A DNA stretch of 5,891 bases from an uncultured Verrucomicrobiota bacterium (GCA_903864375.1 CAIPFS010000024.1:1-5891); one strand, 5' to 3'. Counted from the stretch's first letter, positions 1 through 5,854 are shown. Notes: generated by a model from the letters alone, not told the origin. A program made the numbers and translations.

Positions 1-1
1 G

Positions 2-1792
2 TTGGAATTGAGCATCGACTTGGAGAAAGCGTTTTTGCCGTCGTGGGCACAGAAGCCCGCGGACACAAATCGCTATGCCAACTACGAAGGACGTGATGAA
101 TCACGCTCCGATGACCGTGGGGGCCGTTTTGGCAACCGCGGTGGAGGTGGTTTTGGCGGTCGCCCCGGCGGCGGGGGACGTCCCGGCGGTCAGGGCGGCG
201 GTGGTCCGCGTCCAGGGGGCGGCTTCCGTCCCGGTGGTCCTGGTGGACCCGGCGGACGTAGTGATTTCCGCGGCCCCCCCCGGGGTCCGCGACCGGGCGG
301 ACCCGGTGGCCCGGGCGCCGGTGCTCCCGGCGGGGAATCAGGTGGCCTGACCTGGGATCCTTCGCGCGGTGGACAGTCGGATCGTCGTGGCCCACGGCGG
401 GATGCCCCCCCGGAACCTTTGGTGCCCCTTGAACTGGAAATGCGTCCCGACCCGGCCGGAGTTGTTTCGCTGGCCCGCCAGATCAAGCTCAGTGGTCGTT
501 CGTACCCCCTGCTCGAGGTTGCCTCCCTGGTGATGCAGAAGCCCGATCGGTACGAAGTGTCCTTCCGCATTCAGAAGGACAAGGACGGCAAACCGATCCA
601 GCGCCTGTGGGTCTGTTCGCTCGACGACAGCGCCTGGCTCAGTGAATCCGAGGCCGCCCGTCATACCTTGAAGGCTCATTTCGATACCTTCTATCAGACG
701 GACCGTCAGCCATGCGATCCCCCCAAGGGCACCTGGACCCTCGTGGGTGTGTTCGACGACATCGTCCTCGGCCCTCCCAATTATCACGGCTATCAGGAAA
801 AGCTCCGCGAAGTGCATGCCCAGCGCGCACCGCGGCTGCCGTTCGACGTTTTCAAGAGCAAGGTCCGAATCGTCAAGGACGAGGCCAGTGTCAAAGCCTG
901 GCTCGAGAGCCAAAGCTCCCGTCTGCAGTACACGGCGCTCAACGTCCCCGAGCCAACCACGTTCATGACTCTCAATGAGGTTGAGAATCATTTCTTCCAG
1001 ACGCATGCCGCCAGCTTGATCAAGGAAGTGGACCACTATTCCCTCCGTCGGGGTGAAGGTGCTCCCCGGCTTCCAGAACCCATGCAGCGTCTGCTGCGCG
1101 TCAGCCTCGAACGGGAACGAAAATTCCCCATCCGGACCATGACGGCTCTGAGCGGAGCCTTTGCCCAGGCGGGTCTCCAATTCTACAAACGCGACAAAAC
1201 CGTGGTTCAGGTTTGTGTGGCCCGTCCCCGCTACCTGGATCTGGAGACCATTTCCGTCTCGGCAGGCGTCAAACGGATCATCGAGTTCATCGATGCTCAT
1301 CCTGGACTGACCCGTCGAAAGCTGGTGGAGACCCTCTCCCCGACTCCGGCCCCCGGCACGATCCCTGAGGTTCCCCCGGCACCCGTCACTCCTCCCGTCG
1401 AAGCAACCCCCGCCCCGGCTCCCGTGGCTGAGTCCACCCCGGATGCCCCGGTCGCTGAAGCTGCACCGGCACCTGCTGCTACACCAGCGCCGGCGCCCGA
1501 AGTTGCCGCTGTTCCCGCGGGTCCCACTCATGGTCAGCAGGCCGTTCTCAACGATCTGCACTGGTTGATCCATCAGGGACATGTCATTGAATTTGCCAAT
1601 GGCGTTCTCGAGACAGCCAAGAAGCCGTTGACCCGTCCGGAACCGCCTCCCCAGGCGGCGCGCCCGCCCCGTGAACCTCGTGAGCCGCGCCCTCCGCGCG
1701 GTCCCCGCAAGCCGGGAGCTCCGGGAGTTCTGGTCAGTGATAATGTCGGCTTGTTGCCGCAGCCCGCGGCAGTTCCTCCGCTGCTCGGCTAA
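2..1792 (+). CDS. RGG-rich protein of unknown function, probably 5'-partial
   Basis: I do not recognise this family. The frame is open to the window edge, and the first usable codon is a TTG at base 2, so the true start is probably just upstream. The 596 visible residues divide into: a short ordered N-terminus (about 1-30, with FLPSWAQKP); a Gly/Arg/Pro low-complexity tract (about 39-135, with GGRFGNRGGGG and many GGPGG units); a folded-looking core (about 138-440); a Pro/Ala linker (about 446-509); a short ordered block (about 512-541, LNDLHWLIHQGHVIEFANG); and a Pro/Arg-rich basic tail. There is no signal peptide or membrane segment, so it is probably cytoplasmic. HPGLTRRKLVETL before the linker and the block after it together resemble the helices and wing of a winged-helix domain. 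RGG-type tracts commonly bind RNA, so a nucleic-acid-binding role is a reasonable inference, but no function is shown. It ends at TAA, with a strong terminator 22 bases later, so it is not co-transcribed with the epimerase gene. Confidence 0.85.
   Translation: MELSIDLEKAFLPSWAQKPADTNRYANYEGRDESRSDDRGGRFGNRGGGGFGGRPGGGGRPGGQGGGGPRPGGGFRPGGPGGPGGRSDFRGPPRGPRPGGPGGPGAGAPGGESGGLTWDPSRGGQSDRRGPRRDAPPEPLVPLELEMRPDPAGVVSLARQIKLSGRSYPLLEVASLVMQKPDRYEVSFRIQKDKDGKPIQRLWVCSLDDSAWLSESEAARHTLKAHFDTFYQTDRQPCDPPKGTWTLVGVFDDIVLGPPNYHGYQEKLREVHAQRAPRLPFDVFKSKVRIVKDEASVKAWLESQSSRLQYTALNVPEPTTFMTLNEVENHFFQTHAASLIKEVDHYSLRRGEGAPRLPEPMQRLLRVSLERERKFPIRTMTALSGAFAQAGLQFYKRDKTVVQVCVARPRYLDLETISVSAGVKRIIEFIDAHPGLTRRKLVETLSPTPAPGTIPEVPPAPVTPPVEATPAPAPVAESTPDAPVAEAAPAPAATPAPAPEVAAVPAGPTHGQQAVLNDLHWLIHQGHVIEFANGVLETAKKPLTRPEPPPQAARPPREPREPRPPRGPRKPGAPGVLVSDNVGLLPQPAAVPPLLG
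116..337 (+). repeat. Gly/Arg/Pro low-complexity coding tract (RGG-like)
   Basis: The DNA is a degenerate GGN/CCN repeat encoding about residues 39-112 of the first gene: RGG, GGRPGG, GGPGGPGG and similar units. It contains a run of eight C (274-281) followed at once by four G. The tract is expected to be disordered and very basic, and the repetitive DNA is prone to length change between strains. The wobble bases vary, so it is not a clean tandem repeat. Confidence 0.8.
1337..1528 (+). repeat. Pro/Ala-rich linker coding tract
   Basis: This encodes about residues 446-509 of the first gene, almost entirely Pro, Ala, Val, Thr and Glu (for example PAPVTPPVEATPAPAPVAE). Such tracts act as extended flexible linkers between folded domains. 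Here it falls between two segments that together look like one small winged-helix domain, so it may be an insertion in a loop rather than a boundary linker. Confidence 0.75.
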
Positions 1793-1813
1793 GCAGGGGA
1801 TGATGCGCCGAAG

Positions 1814-1857
1814 GGGGGTGTGGACGTACGGACAGACGGACGTCCACAACCCTTTTT
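1814..1857 (+). terminator. Strong intrinsic terminator after the RGG-rich gene
   Basis: GTGGACGT (1820-1827) pairs perfectly with ACGTCCAC (1840-1847). The stem extends outward through T1819-A1848 and, after one G-A mismatch, through three G-C pairs (1815-1817 with 1850-1852). The loop is 12 bases. Five T follow directly (1853-1857). Stem, loop and T-tract have the classic rho-independent layout and orientation for the gene ending at 1792. Confidence 0.82.
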
Positions 1858-1862
1858 GAAAG

Positions 1863-1890
1863 TTGCCGGTTTTCCCTCGACACGCACAAT
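1863..1890 (+). promoter_or_regulatory. Weak candidate promoter for the epimerase gene
   Basis: TTGCCG (1863-1868) and CACAAT (1885-1890), separated by 16 bases, each match 4 of 6 positions of the sigma-70 -35 and -10 consensus. It lies just after the terminator and 92 bases before the epimerase start, which is where a promoter is needed. The match is weak and the phylum's own consensus may differ. Confidence 0.2.
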
Positions 1891-1905
1891 CAGGGAGAGC
1901 ACGCC

Positions 1906-1929
1906 ATGGCGGGTCTCCGGTGCCTTTGA
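1906..1929 (+). other. Possible seven-codon leader ORF with Shine-Dalgarno
   Basis: ATG at 1906 opens a seven-residue frame (MAGLRCL) ending at TGA 1927-1929. A purine-rich GGGAGAG lies about 8 bases upstream (GGAG at 1894-1897), a better ribosome site than any main gene here has. The ATG sits in the 10-bp palindrome CGCCATGGCG (1902-1911). The frame is not in phase with the epimerase, so it cannot be an N-terminal extension. A translated leader is possible, but chance is equally likely. Confidence 0.15.
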
Positions 1930-1982
1930 ACCGCTGCCCGCGCTCGGCTTGAGACGGTAACGCGGACGGCTCAACGGACTTC

Positions 1983-3179
1983 ATGAAACCCCAAATTTCC
2001 CGACGCACCGCCCTCGCCATGGGGGGTGCCGCATCCCTCGGTGTCCTGGCCGGGTGCGCGACGCCTCCACCCAAGGACCCTGGTCCCGACTTTGCCCATG
2101 ACCCTTCGGGCATCAAAATCAATCACGGAATGAAGCTGGAAAAAGCCTCCTTTGGCCTCCTCCCGGACGGGCGGACGGCCGATCTTTTCACCCTCTCCAA
2201 CGAACGCGGAACCCGACTCCGGTTCACCAACTACGGGATGATCATCACCGAGTTGTGGACCCGTGATCAACACGGGGATCTGGGGAATGTCGTGGGGGGT
2301 TCGGATTCGTTGGACCGCTACCTCGCCGGATTTCCGTTCACTGGGGCCGCCATCGGACGGTTTGCCAACCGGATACGTCGCGGATTCTTTCAGCTCGACG
2401 GCAAGGCCTATCAGTTGGCCATCAACAACGGCCCTAATCATCTTCACGGCGGCCGTGTCGGATTCGACAAGAAGCTGTGGCATTACGAAGGCGATCAAGT
2501 CACCGATAGCCTGGCCTCCATCCGCTTCTCCTACGTCAGCCCGGATGGCGAGGAAAACTATCCCGGCACACTCTCGGTTGAGGTCACATACGAACTGACC
2601 GATGACGATCAGGTTCGCATCCGGTACAAGGCCACCACCGATCAGGCGACCCCGATCAACCTGACCAACCACAGCTATTTCAATCTGGCGGGGCGCGGGG
2701 ACATCCGGTCCCATCGCCTTCAACTCTGGGCCTCCCGCTACACGCCGGTGGACGAGGGACTGATCCCGACCGGCGAAATCGTTCCCGTTTCGGGGACACC
2801 CCTGGATTTTACGACCTCGCGGGTGGTGGGGGATCGGATGGAACAGACCGGACTTTCCGTTCCCGGCTATGACCACAACTTCGTTCTCGATCACCCTCCG
2901 CGAATCATCAGCCTTGCAGCGGTGCTGACCGACCCTTCCAGCGGACGGGTCATGGAGGTGCTGACCGACCAACCGGGCATTCAGCTTTACACCAGCAACT
3001 TCGCGCCCGTGGAGGGTGTGGAATGCACCAATGGTGTGCGGCTCGGGCGCCACGGAGCCCTCTGCCTTGAAACGCAGAATTTTCCCGATGCGGTGAACCG
3101 CCCTTCGTTTCCCCTGGCCATCCTGCGCCCGGGTGAAACCTACAACCGGACCACCATCCACCACTTCCGCGCCCGGTAA
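1983..3179 (+). CDS. galM: Aldose 1-epimerase (mutarotase), Tat-type lipoprotein leader
   Basis: This enzyme interconverts the alpha and beta anomers of galactose, glucose and related aldoses. The family signature is clear: GRFANRI (125-131), NGPNHLHGG (149-157), LTNHSYFNLAG (227-237), GYDHNFVLD (295-303), QPGIQLYTSNF (330-340) and LETQNFPDAVN (362-372). By family knowledge, His155, His230, Asp297 and Glu363 correspond to the substrate-binding and catalytic residues, with the NHSYF His as acid and the ETQ Glu as base, so it should be active. At 398 residues it is longer than the usual 340-350 because of an N-terminal leader: SRRTALAMGG (6-15) is a twin-arginine motif, followed by a short hydrophobic stretch and a lipobox, LAGC, with Cys25. 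It is therefore probably exported folded and lipid-anchored in the envelope. ATG 1983 is chosen because the leader begins there and an in-frame TGA lies at 1950; no good Shine-Dalgarno precedes it. The flanking terminators suggest a single-gene transcript. Confidence 0.94.
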   Translation: MKPQISRRTALAMGGAASLGVLAGCATPPPKDPGPDFAHDPSGIKINHGMKLEKASFGLLPDGRTADLFTLSNERGTRLRFTNYGMIITELWTRDQHGDLGNVVGGSDSLDRYLAGFPFTGAAIGRFANRIRRGFFQLDGKAYQLAINNGPNHLHGGRVGFDKKLWHYEGDQVTDSLASIRFSYVSPDGEENYPGTLSVEVTYELTDDDQVRIRYKATTDQATPINLTNHSYFNLAGRGDIRSHRLQLWASRYTPVDEGLIPTGEIVPVSGTPLDFTTSRVVGDRMEQTGLSVPGYDHNFVLDHPPRIISLAAVLTDPSSGRVMEVLTDQPGIQLYTSNFAPVEGVECTNGVRLGRHGALCLETQNFPDAVNRPSFPLAILRPGETYNRTTIHHFRAR

Positions 3180-3209
3180 AACCCCGCCCCACTCAGGCCC
3201 TCCACCCGC

Positions 3210-3247
3210 AGAACGACAATACAGATGACCTGTCCCTCTGTCGTTTT
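3210..3247 (+). terminator. Terminator-like hairpin after the epimerase gene
   Basis: AACGACA (3212-3218) pairs perfectly with TGTCGTT (3239-3245), extended by a G-T and an A-T pair to nine. The arm ends in TTTT (3244-3247), so the T-tract is short and part of the stem. The 20-base loop can fold again (ACAG 3221-3224 with CTGT 3230-3233) and holds most of the first copy of the 23-bp repeat. A weak intrinsic terminator for the gene ending at 3179 is likely, but a structure belonging to the repeat itself is also possible. Confidence 0.4.
3221..3243. repeat. 23-bp direct repeat, copy 1
   Basis: The core ATGACCTGTCCCT is preceded by ACAG and followed by CTGTCG. It matches the copy at 4012-4034 at 20 of 23 positions in the same orientation. 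Both copies are intergenic, one on each side of the DUF1579-like gene. I see no third copy in the window. Confidence 0.65.
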
Positions 3248-3316
3248 CCGGGCGTTTGATCCCTCGAAGTGCGGTGACCCTTGCGGTCCCTGCCAGCGTT
3301 GACTCACTGTCTCCTC

Positions 3317-3925
3317 ATGGTTTCTTCCCGGGCGGGTCGTGGACTCTGGATTCTGAGGGGCGTGGCACTGGTCGCTTTATCCCAATCGAGGTTGCTCTCT
3401 CAACCGCCGGTTCCAGGCCCCGGAAACCAGGCGTTGAATGCCTATGTTGGGAACTGGATCTTTGCGCAGGAGTTTCAAGCGACGCCGTTTTCACCTGCCG
3501 GGAAGGGAACCAAGCATTCCCAAGCCTCGCTGACGCTCGGCGGTTTTTTCCTGGAAGAGCGGGGTGAAGGCCGTGGGCCCGATGGGACATATGCCTGGCT
3601 CGCCGTGACGGCCTATGACCCTGAGAGTCGCAACTACCAGCAGTTTACCTTCGATAACCGCGGATTCGCCAGCCGACCCGACCATGGAGAAGTGGTTATC
3701 GGTAAAGTTAAATCGGGGACCTGGACCTGGACCTGGGACGAAGAAGGCGAGGGGCGGCGCTACCATTGTGAAGCGGTCGATACCTTTTCACCTGATGGCA
3801 GGAACTACAGCTATCAGTGGCGGTATTCGGCGGACGGAAAGACTTGGAAGCCGTGGCTGAAAGGAGTGGCGACCAAGACTCCGAAGGAGTCGCCTCCGGC
3901 GGATTCTCCTGTGGCACCTCGTTAG
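3317..3925 (+). CDS. DUF1579-like exported protein, function unknown
   Basis: The protein has 202 residues from ATG 3317. The pattern resembles DUF1579: an early YVGNW (43-47), a GGFFLEE turn (75-81), an AYDPESRNYQQFTFDNRG strand pair (99-116), GKVKSGTWTW (129-138), and a C-terminal WRYSADGKTWKPWLKG (168-183) where the family has S.DG..W. DUF1579 members are small beta-rich proteins with no established biochemical role. The N-terminus (basic residues, then GVALVALS at 15-22) looks like a signal peptide, although Arg14 makes the hydrophobic stretch short. An in-frame TTG at 3281 would add 12 residues with no benefit; ATG 3317 starts the leader more naturally. Neither start has a clear ribosome site. 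A hexanucleotide repeat (3717-3734) encodes most of TWTWTW at 135-140. The C-terminal tail (about 187-202) is Pro/Ser-rich and probably disordered. It is convergent with the transporter gene and flanked on both sides by the 23-bp repeats. Confidence 0.8.
   Translation: MVSSRAGRGLWILRGVALVALSQSRLLSQPPVPGPGNQALNAYVGNWIFAQEFQATPFSPAGKGTKHSQASLTLGGFFLEERGEGRGPDGTYAWLAVTAYDPESRNYQQFTFDNRGFASRPDHGEVVIGKVKSGTWTWTWDEEGEGRRYHCEAVDTFSPDGRNYSYQWRYSADGKTWKPWLKGVATKTPKESPPADSPVAPR
3717..3734 (+). repeat. GGACCT hexanucleotide repeat, three copies
   Basis: Three perfect copies of GGACCT lie inside the DUF1579-like gene and, with the next bases, encode the alternating peptide TWTWTW. A change of copy number would keep the reading frame and add or remove Thr-Trp pairs in a predicted beta strand. 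Confidence 0.7.
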
Positions 3926-3942
3926 TTCAGCGCTCGCTCGGA

Positions 3943-3956
3943 CCGGTTGTTACCGG
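3943..3956. terminator. Small hairpin downstream of the DUF1579-like gene
   Basis: CCGGT (3943-3947) pairs with ACCGG (3952-3956) around a four-base TGTT loop, 18 bases after the stop codon. No T-tract follows. It may help stop or protect the transcript, but the stem is short and the case is weak. Confidence 0.25.
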
Positions 3957-4011
3957 ACGGATTCGGTCAACCCATGGATGCAGAATGAGTTGGGCATCAT
4001 GCATTTGTAAA

Positions 4012-4034
4012 ACAAATGACCTGTCCCTTAGTCG
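4012..4034. repeat. 23-bp direct repeat, copy 2, with hairpin at its left edge
   Basis: ACAAATGACCTGTCCCT followed by TAGTCG matches copy 1 (3221-3243) at 20 of 23 positions, same orientation, 791 bases away. Its first six bases also form the right arm of a 7-bp hairpin, CATTTGT (4002-4008) with ACAAATG (4012-4018) around an AAA loop. This lies in the 150-base gap between two convergent genes. Confidence 0.65.
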
Positions 4035-4068
4035 GAATAGCACTTGTAAGGCACCGGGGACTCTGGGG

Positions 4069-4089
4069 TTTGGGGCTATGCCCCCCAAA
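4069..4089 (-). terminator. Hairpin over the stop codon of the transporter gene
   Basis: On the minus strand TTTGGGG and CCCCAAA form a perfect 7-bp stem around a 7-base loop, and the TAG stop (4076-4078) sits at the edge of the loop and the second arm. No T-tract follows on the minus strand, so it is not a classic intrinsic terminator. A pause or 3'-end stabilising structure is as likely. Confidence 0.35.
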
Positions 4090-5752
4090 GTAACACCAGC
4101 AGTTGGGTGGACAGGATGCGGAGGATCATGGTCAGGGGATAGACGCTCGCGTAGGCACCGGTCGGTGCATCGGACTTGGCGATGCCGCAGGCGAAGGCGA
4201 GGGCTGGCGGGTCGGTCATGCTACCGGCCAGAAGACCCGACAGGGTGAGAAAGTTGAGGCGAAAGAATCGGCGGGCACAAAACCCCACAACCAATAACGG
4301 CACGACGGTGATCACCATGGCGGAAAGGAGCCAGACGAGTCCCTGGGGGCTCCAGACCGTTTGGAAAAACTGCGCGCCGGCCTTGATGCCCACGCAGGCC
4401 AGGAACAGGGTGATGCCGAGCTCGCGAAAGGCCAGATTGGTGTTGAGCGGCATGTGCCAGACGAGGGGGCCCCAGTGACCCACCCGACCCAACAGGATGG
4501 CGATGATGAGCGGACCGCCGGCCAGACCCAGCCGAATTGCTGACGGGATGCCCGGTACTGCGATCGGGATCAATCCGACGAGGACTCCCAGAGCGATCCC
4601 CGCGAACAGGGGGACAAACTGCGTTTCATGAAGTTCATGAACGGCGTCGCCCAGTCCCGCGGCGGCTTTCTCGAGGGCTGGTTCGGTTCCGACAACCTGG
4701 ACCACGTCCCCGAACCGAAGCCGCTGATGGCTGCCGGCCGTCCATTCCACCTCATTCCGGGCGAGACGAGTCACCACCACGCCATAGAGTGCATGAAGGC
4801 TCAGTTCGCCCAGGGTCTTCCCCAGAACCGCCCGTCGGGTGACCACGATCCGTCGCGACTGGATGCCTCCAGGTACTGTTAGTAGGTCGTGGCGGGAGGG
4901 CGGACCGACCACCCGGGAGAATTCATTGAGGGAATGCCGGGTTCCCACCACCAGCAATTCTTCATTCAGTTCAATCGGGGTCTGGTCTTCGGCAAGCTCC
5001 ACTCCTTCGGCGTTTGCCCGTCGCACCCGGGAAACGGTCACCCCGAGTTCCTTCAAACCGGGAATACCGCCGAGGGTGGTGCCAATCAAGCGGGTGTTCG
5101 TAACGCGGAGGGTCTGCCGTTCAAGTGATTCCAAACCTGGGGTTTGTGCGGACTGAAAAACCAATGCCTCCCGGGTCAGATCGACCCGCAGGAGGAGGCG
5201 AAGCAGCAGCAACGATCCGATGATTCCGAGGATGCCTCCGGGATAGGCAACCGCATAGGCCAGGGCGGGAAGAGCGGCGCGGTTTCCGAGTGGAGGGGTC
5301 AGGGAATTGACGGTTTGCTGAGCCGCTCCGAGGGAGGGCGTGTTGGTGGTGGCACCCGCCAGTAACCCGACGGCGGCTGGCCAATCCAGGTGCATCAGCC
5401 ACGGAAGCAGGACGGTCAGGGCCACACCCAGGGCGACGACGGCCGCAGCCAGTCCGTTCAGTTTGAGTCCGTCCCGTCGGAGGGATGAGAAGAAACCGGG
5501 ACCCAATTGAAGTCCGATGGTGAAAACAAAGAGAATCAATCCGAACTCACGAACGAACCCGAGCAGCTTTTCATCGAGGTGAAAGCCCCAATGTCCAAAC
5601 AGAAGGCCTGAAAACAGCACCCCGGTCGTGCCCAGCTTGAGTCCCCGCCAGCGCCAATGACCGATCACCAACCCGCTGGCGATGACGACGGCCAGCAATA
5701 AAATGGCATAGGCGGCGTGTTCGGAGGAGGCCAGTTGTTGGAATATTGACAT
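4076..5752 (-). CDS. AspT/YidE/YbjL-type transporter with two RCK_C domains
   Basis: This is an inner-membrane protein of the aspartate:alanine exchanger family (TC 2.A.81). The 558 residues are the usual full length: an N-terminal membrane half (about 15-190), a hydrophilic centre with two RCK_C (TrkA-C) domains (about 205-285 and 290-368), and a C-terminal membrane half (about 378-556). The halves are an internal duplication: VREFGLILFVFTIGLQLG (67-84) parallels FRELGITLFLACVGIKAG (442-459), and GLLAGATTNTPSL (129-141) parallels GLLAGSMTDPPAL (506-518). GLQLGPGFF (80-88) is a family hallmark. Characterised relatives exchange amino acids or dicarboxylates; the substrate here cannot be read from sequence, and AspT itself should not be assumed. 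RCK_C domains suggest gating by a small ligand. ATG 5752 gives a sensible N-terminus before the first membrane segment; no Shine-Dalgarno is evident. It is convergent with the DUF1579-like gene, and no gene starts upstream within the window. Confidence 0.92.
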   Translation of the reverse strand: MSIFQQLASSEHAAYAILLLAVVIASGLVIGHWRWRGLKLGTTGVLFSGLLFGHWGFHLDEKLLGFVREFGLILFVFTIGLQLGPGFFSSLRRDGLKLNGLAAAVVALGVALTVLLPWLMHLDWPAAVGLLAGATTNTPSLGAAQQTVNSLTPPLGNRAALPALAYAVAYPGGILGIIGSLLLLRLLLRVDLTREALVFQSAQTPGLESLERQTLRVTNTRLIGTTLGGIPGLKELGVTVSRVRRANAEGVELAEDQTPIELNEELLVVGTRHSLNEFSRVVGPPSRHDLLTVPGGIQSRRIVVTRRAVLGKTLGELSLHALYGVVVTRLARNEVEWTAGSHQRLRFGDVVQVVGTEPALEKAAAGLGDAVHELHETQFVPLFAGIALGVLVGLIPIAVPGIPSAIRLGLAGGPLIIAILLGRVGHWGPLVWHMPLNTNLAFRELGITLFLACVGIKAGAQFFQTVWSPQGLVWLLSAMVITVVPLLVVGFCARRFFRLNFLTLSGLLAGSMTDPPALAFACGIAKSDAPTGAYASVYPLTMILRILSTQLLVLLWGA

Positions 5753-5759
5753 GGTGAAG

Positions 5760-5772
5760 GACCCAATGGGTC
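5760..5772 (-). promoter_or_regulatory. Small inverted repeat next to the transporter start
   Basis: GACCC and GGGTC flank the three bases AAT, ending 7 bases before the start codon, where a ribosome site would be. It could cover the start region in the mRNA. Just outside it, TGAAGG (5755-5760) can pair with CCTTCA (5782-5787) as a competing or enclosing stem. This is structure-based suspicion only. Confidence 0.25.
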
Positions 5773-5797
5773 ACTTGGGCACCTTCATTGCATGGAA

Positions 5798-5807
5798 AGT
5801 CCGGGTC
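5798..5807. repeat. 10-bp direct repeat, copy 1, upstream of the transporter
   Basis: AGTCCGGGTC occurs here and again at 5845-5854, same orientation, 47 bases start to start, both upstream of the transporter gene. Paired sites of this kind can bind a regulator, but 10 bp in GC-rich DNA may also be chance. Confidence 0.4.
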
Positions 5808-5832
5808 GGCGTCGATATTTTTCCGATAGGGG

Positions 5833-5846
5833 CTCACGGCCGTGAG
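5833..5846. promoter_or_regulatory. Perfect 14-bp palindrome, possible operator
   Basis: CTCACGGCCGTGAG is a perfect inverted repeat with no spacer, 81 bases before the transporter start. It has no T-tract on either side, so it does not look like a terminator. Position and symmetry suit a dimeric regulator. An AT-rich patch (ATATTTTT, about 5815-5822) between it and the gene is the only region here that resembles a -10 neighbourhood, but I could not pair it with a -35. Confidence 0.35.
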
Positions 5847-5854
5847 TCCGGGTC
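5845..5854. repeat. 10-bp direct repeat, copy 2, upstream of the transporter
   Basis: This is the second AGTCCGGGTC; it overlaps the last two bases of the 14-bp palindrome. The stretch from here to the window end shows no start codon with a supported gene. Confidence 0.4.

Noticed and set aside
1820..1847. ACGT/ACGG/ACAG/ACGG/ACGT four-base pattern, considered as a tandem repeat
   Set aside because: It is explained better as the stem and loop of the intrinsic terminator.
338..2122. 594-codon open frame on the minus strand opposite the RGG-rich gene
   Set aside because: It is antisense to a gene with strong codon structure, has a composition typical of a mirrored GC-rich frame, runs through the terminator, and has no recognisable domain.
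1971..3164. 397-codon minus-strand frame opposite the epimerase gene
   Set aside because: It exactly shadows a gene with unmistakable family motifs on the plus strand; such long antisense frames are expected in GC-rich DNA.
3256..3567. 103-codon plus-strand frame overlapping the start of the DUF1579-like gene
   Set aside because: It is out of phase with the frame carrying the DUF1579-like pattern and has no leader or domain of its own.
4625..4641. Two TTCATGAA palindromes, 9 bases apart
   Set aside because: They lie inside the transporter gene and follow from its HELHE codons, so a regulatory role is unlikely.
5571..5837. 88-codon minus-strand frame starting at GTG upstream of the transporter
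   Set aside because: Most of it overlaps the transporter's N-terminal membrane segments in another frame, and its start lies inside the 14-bp palindrome.
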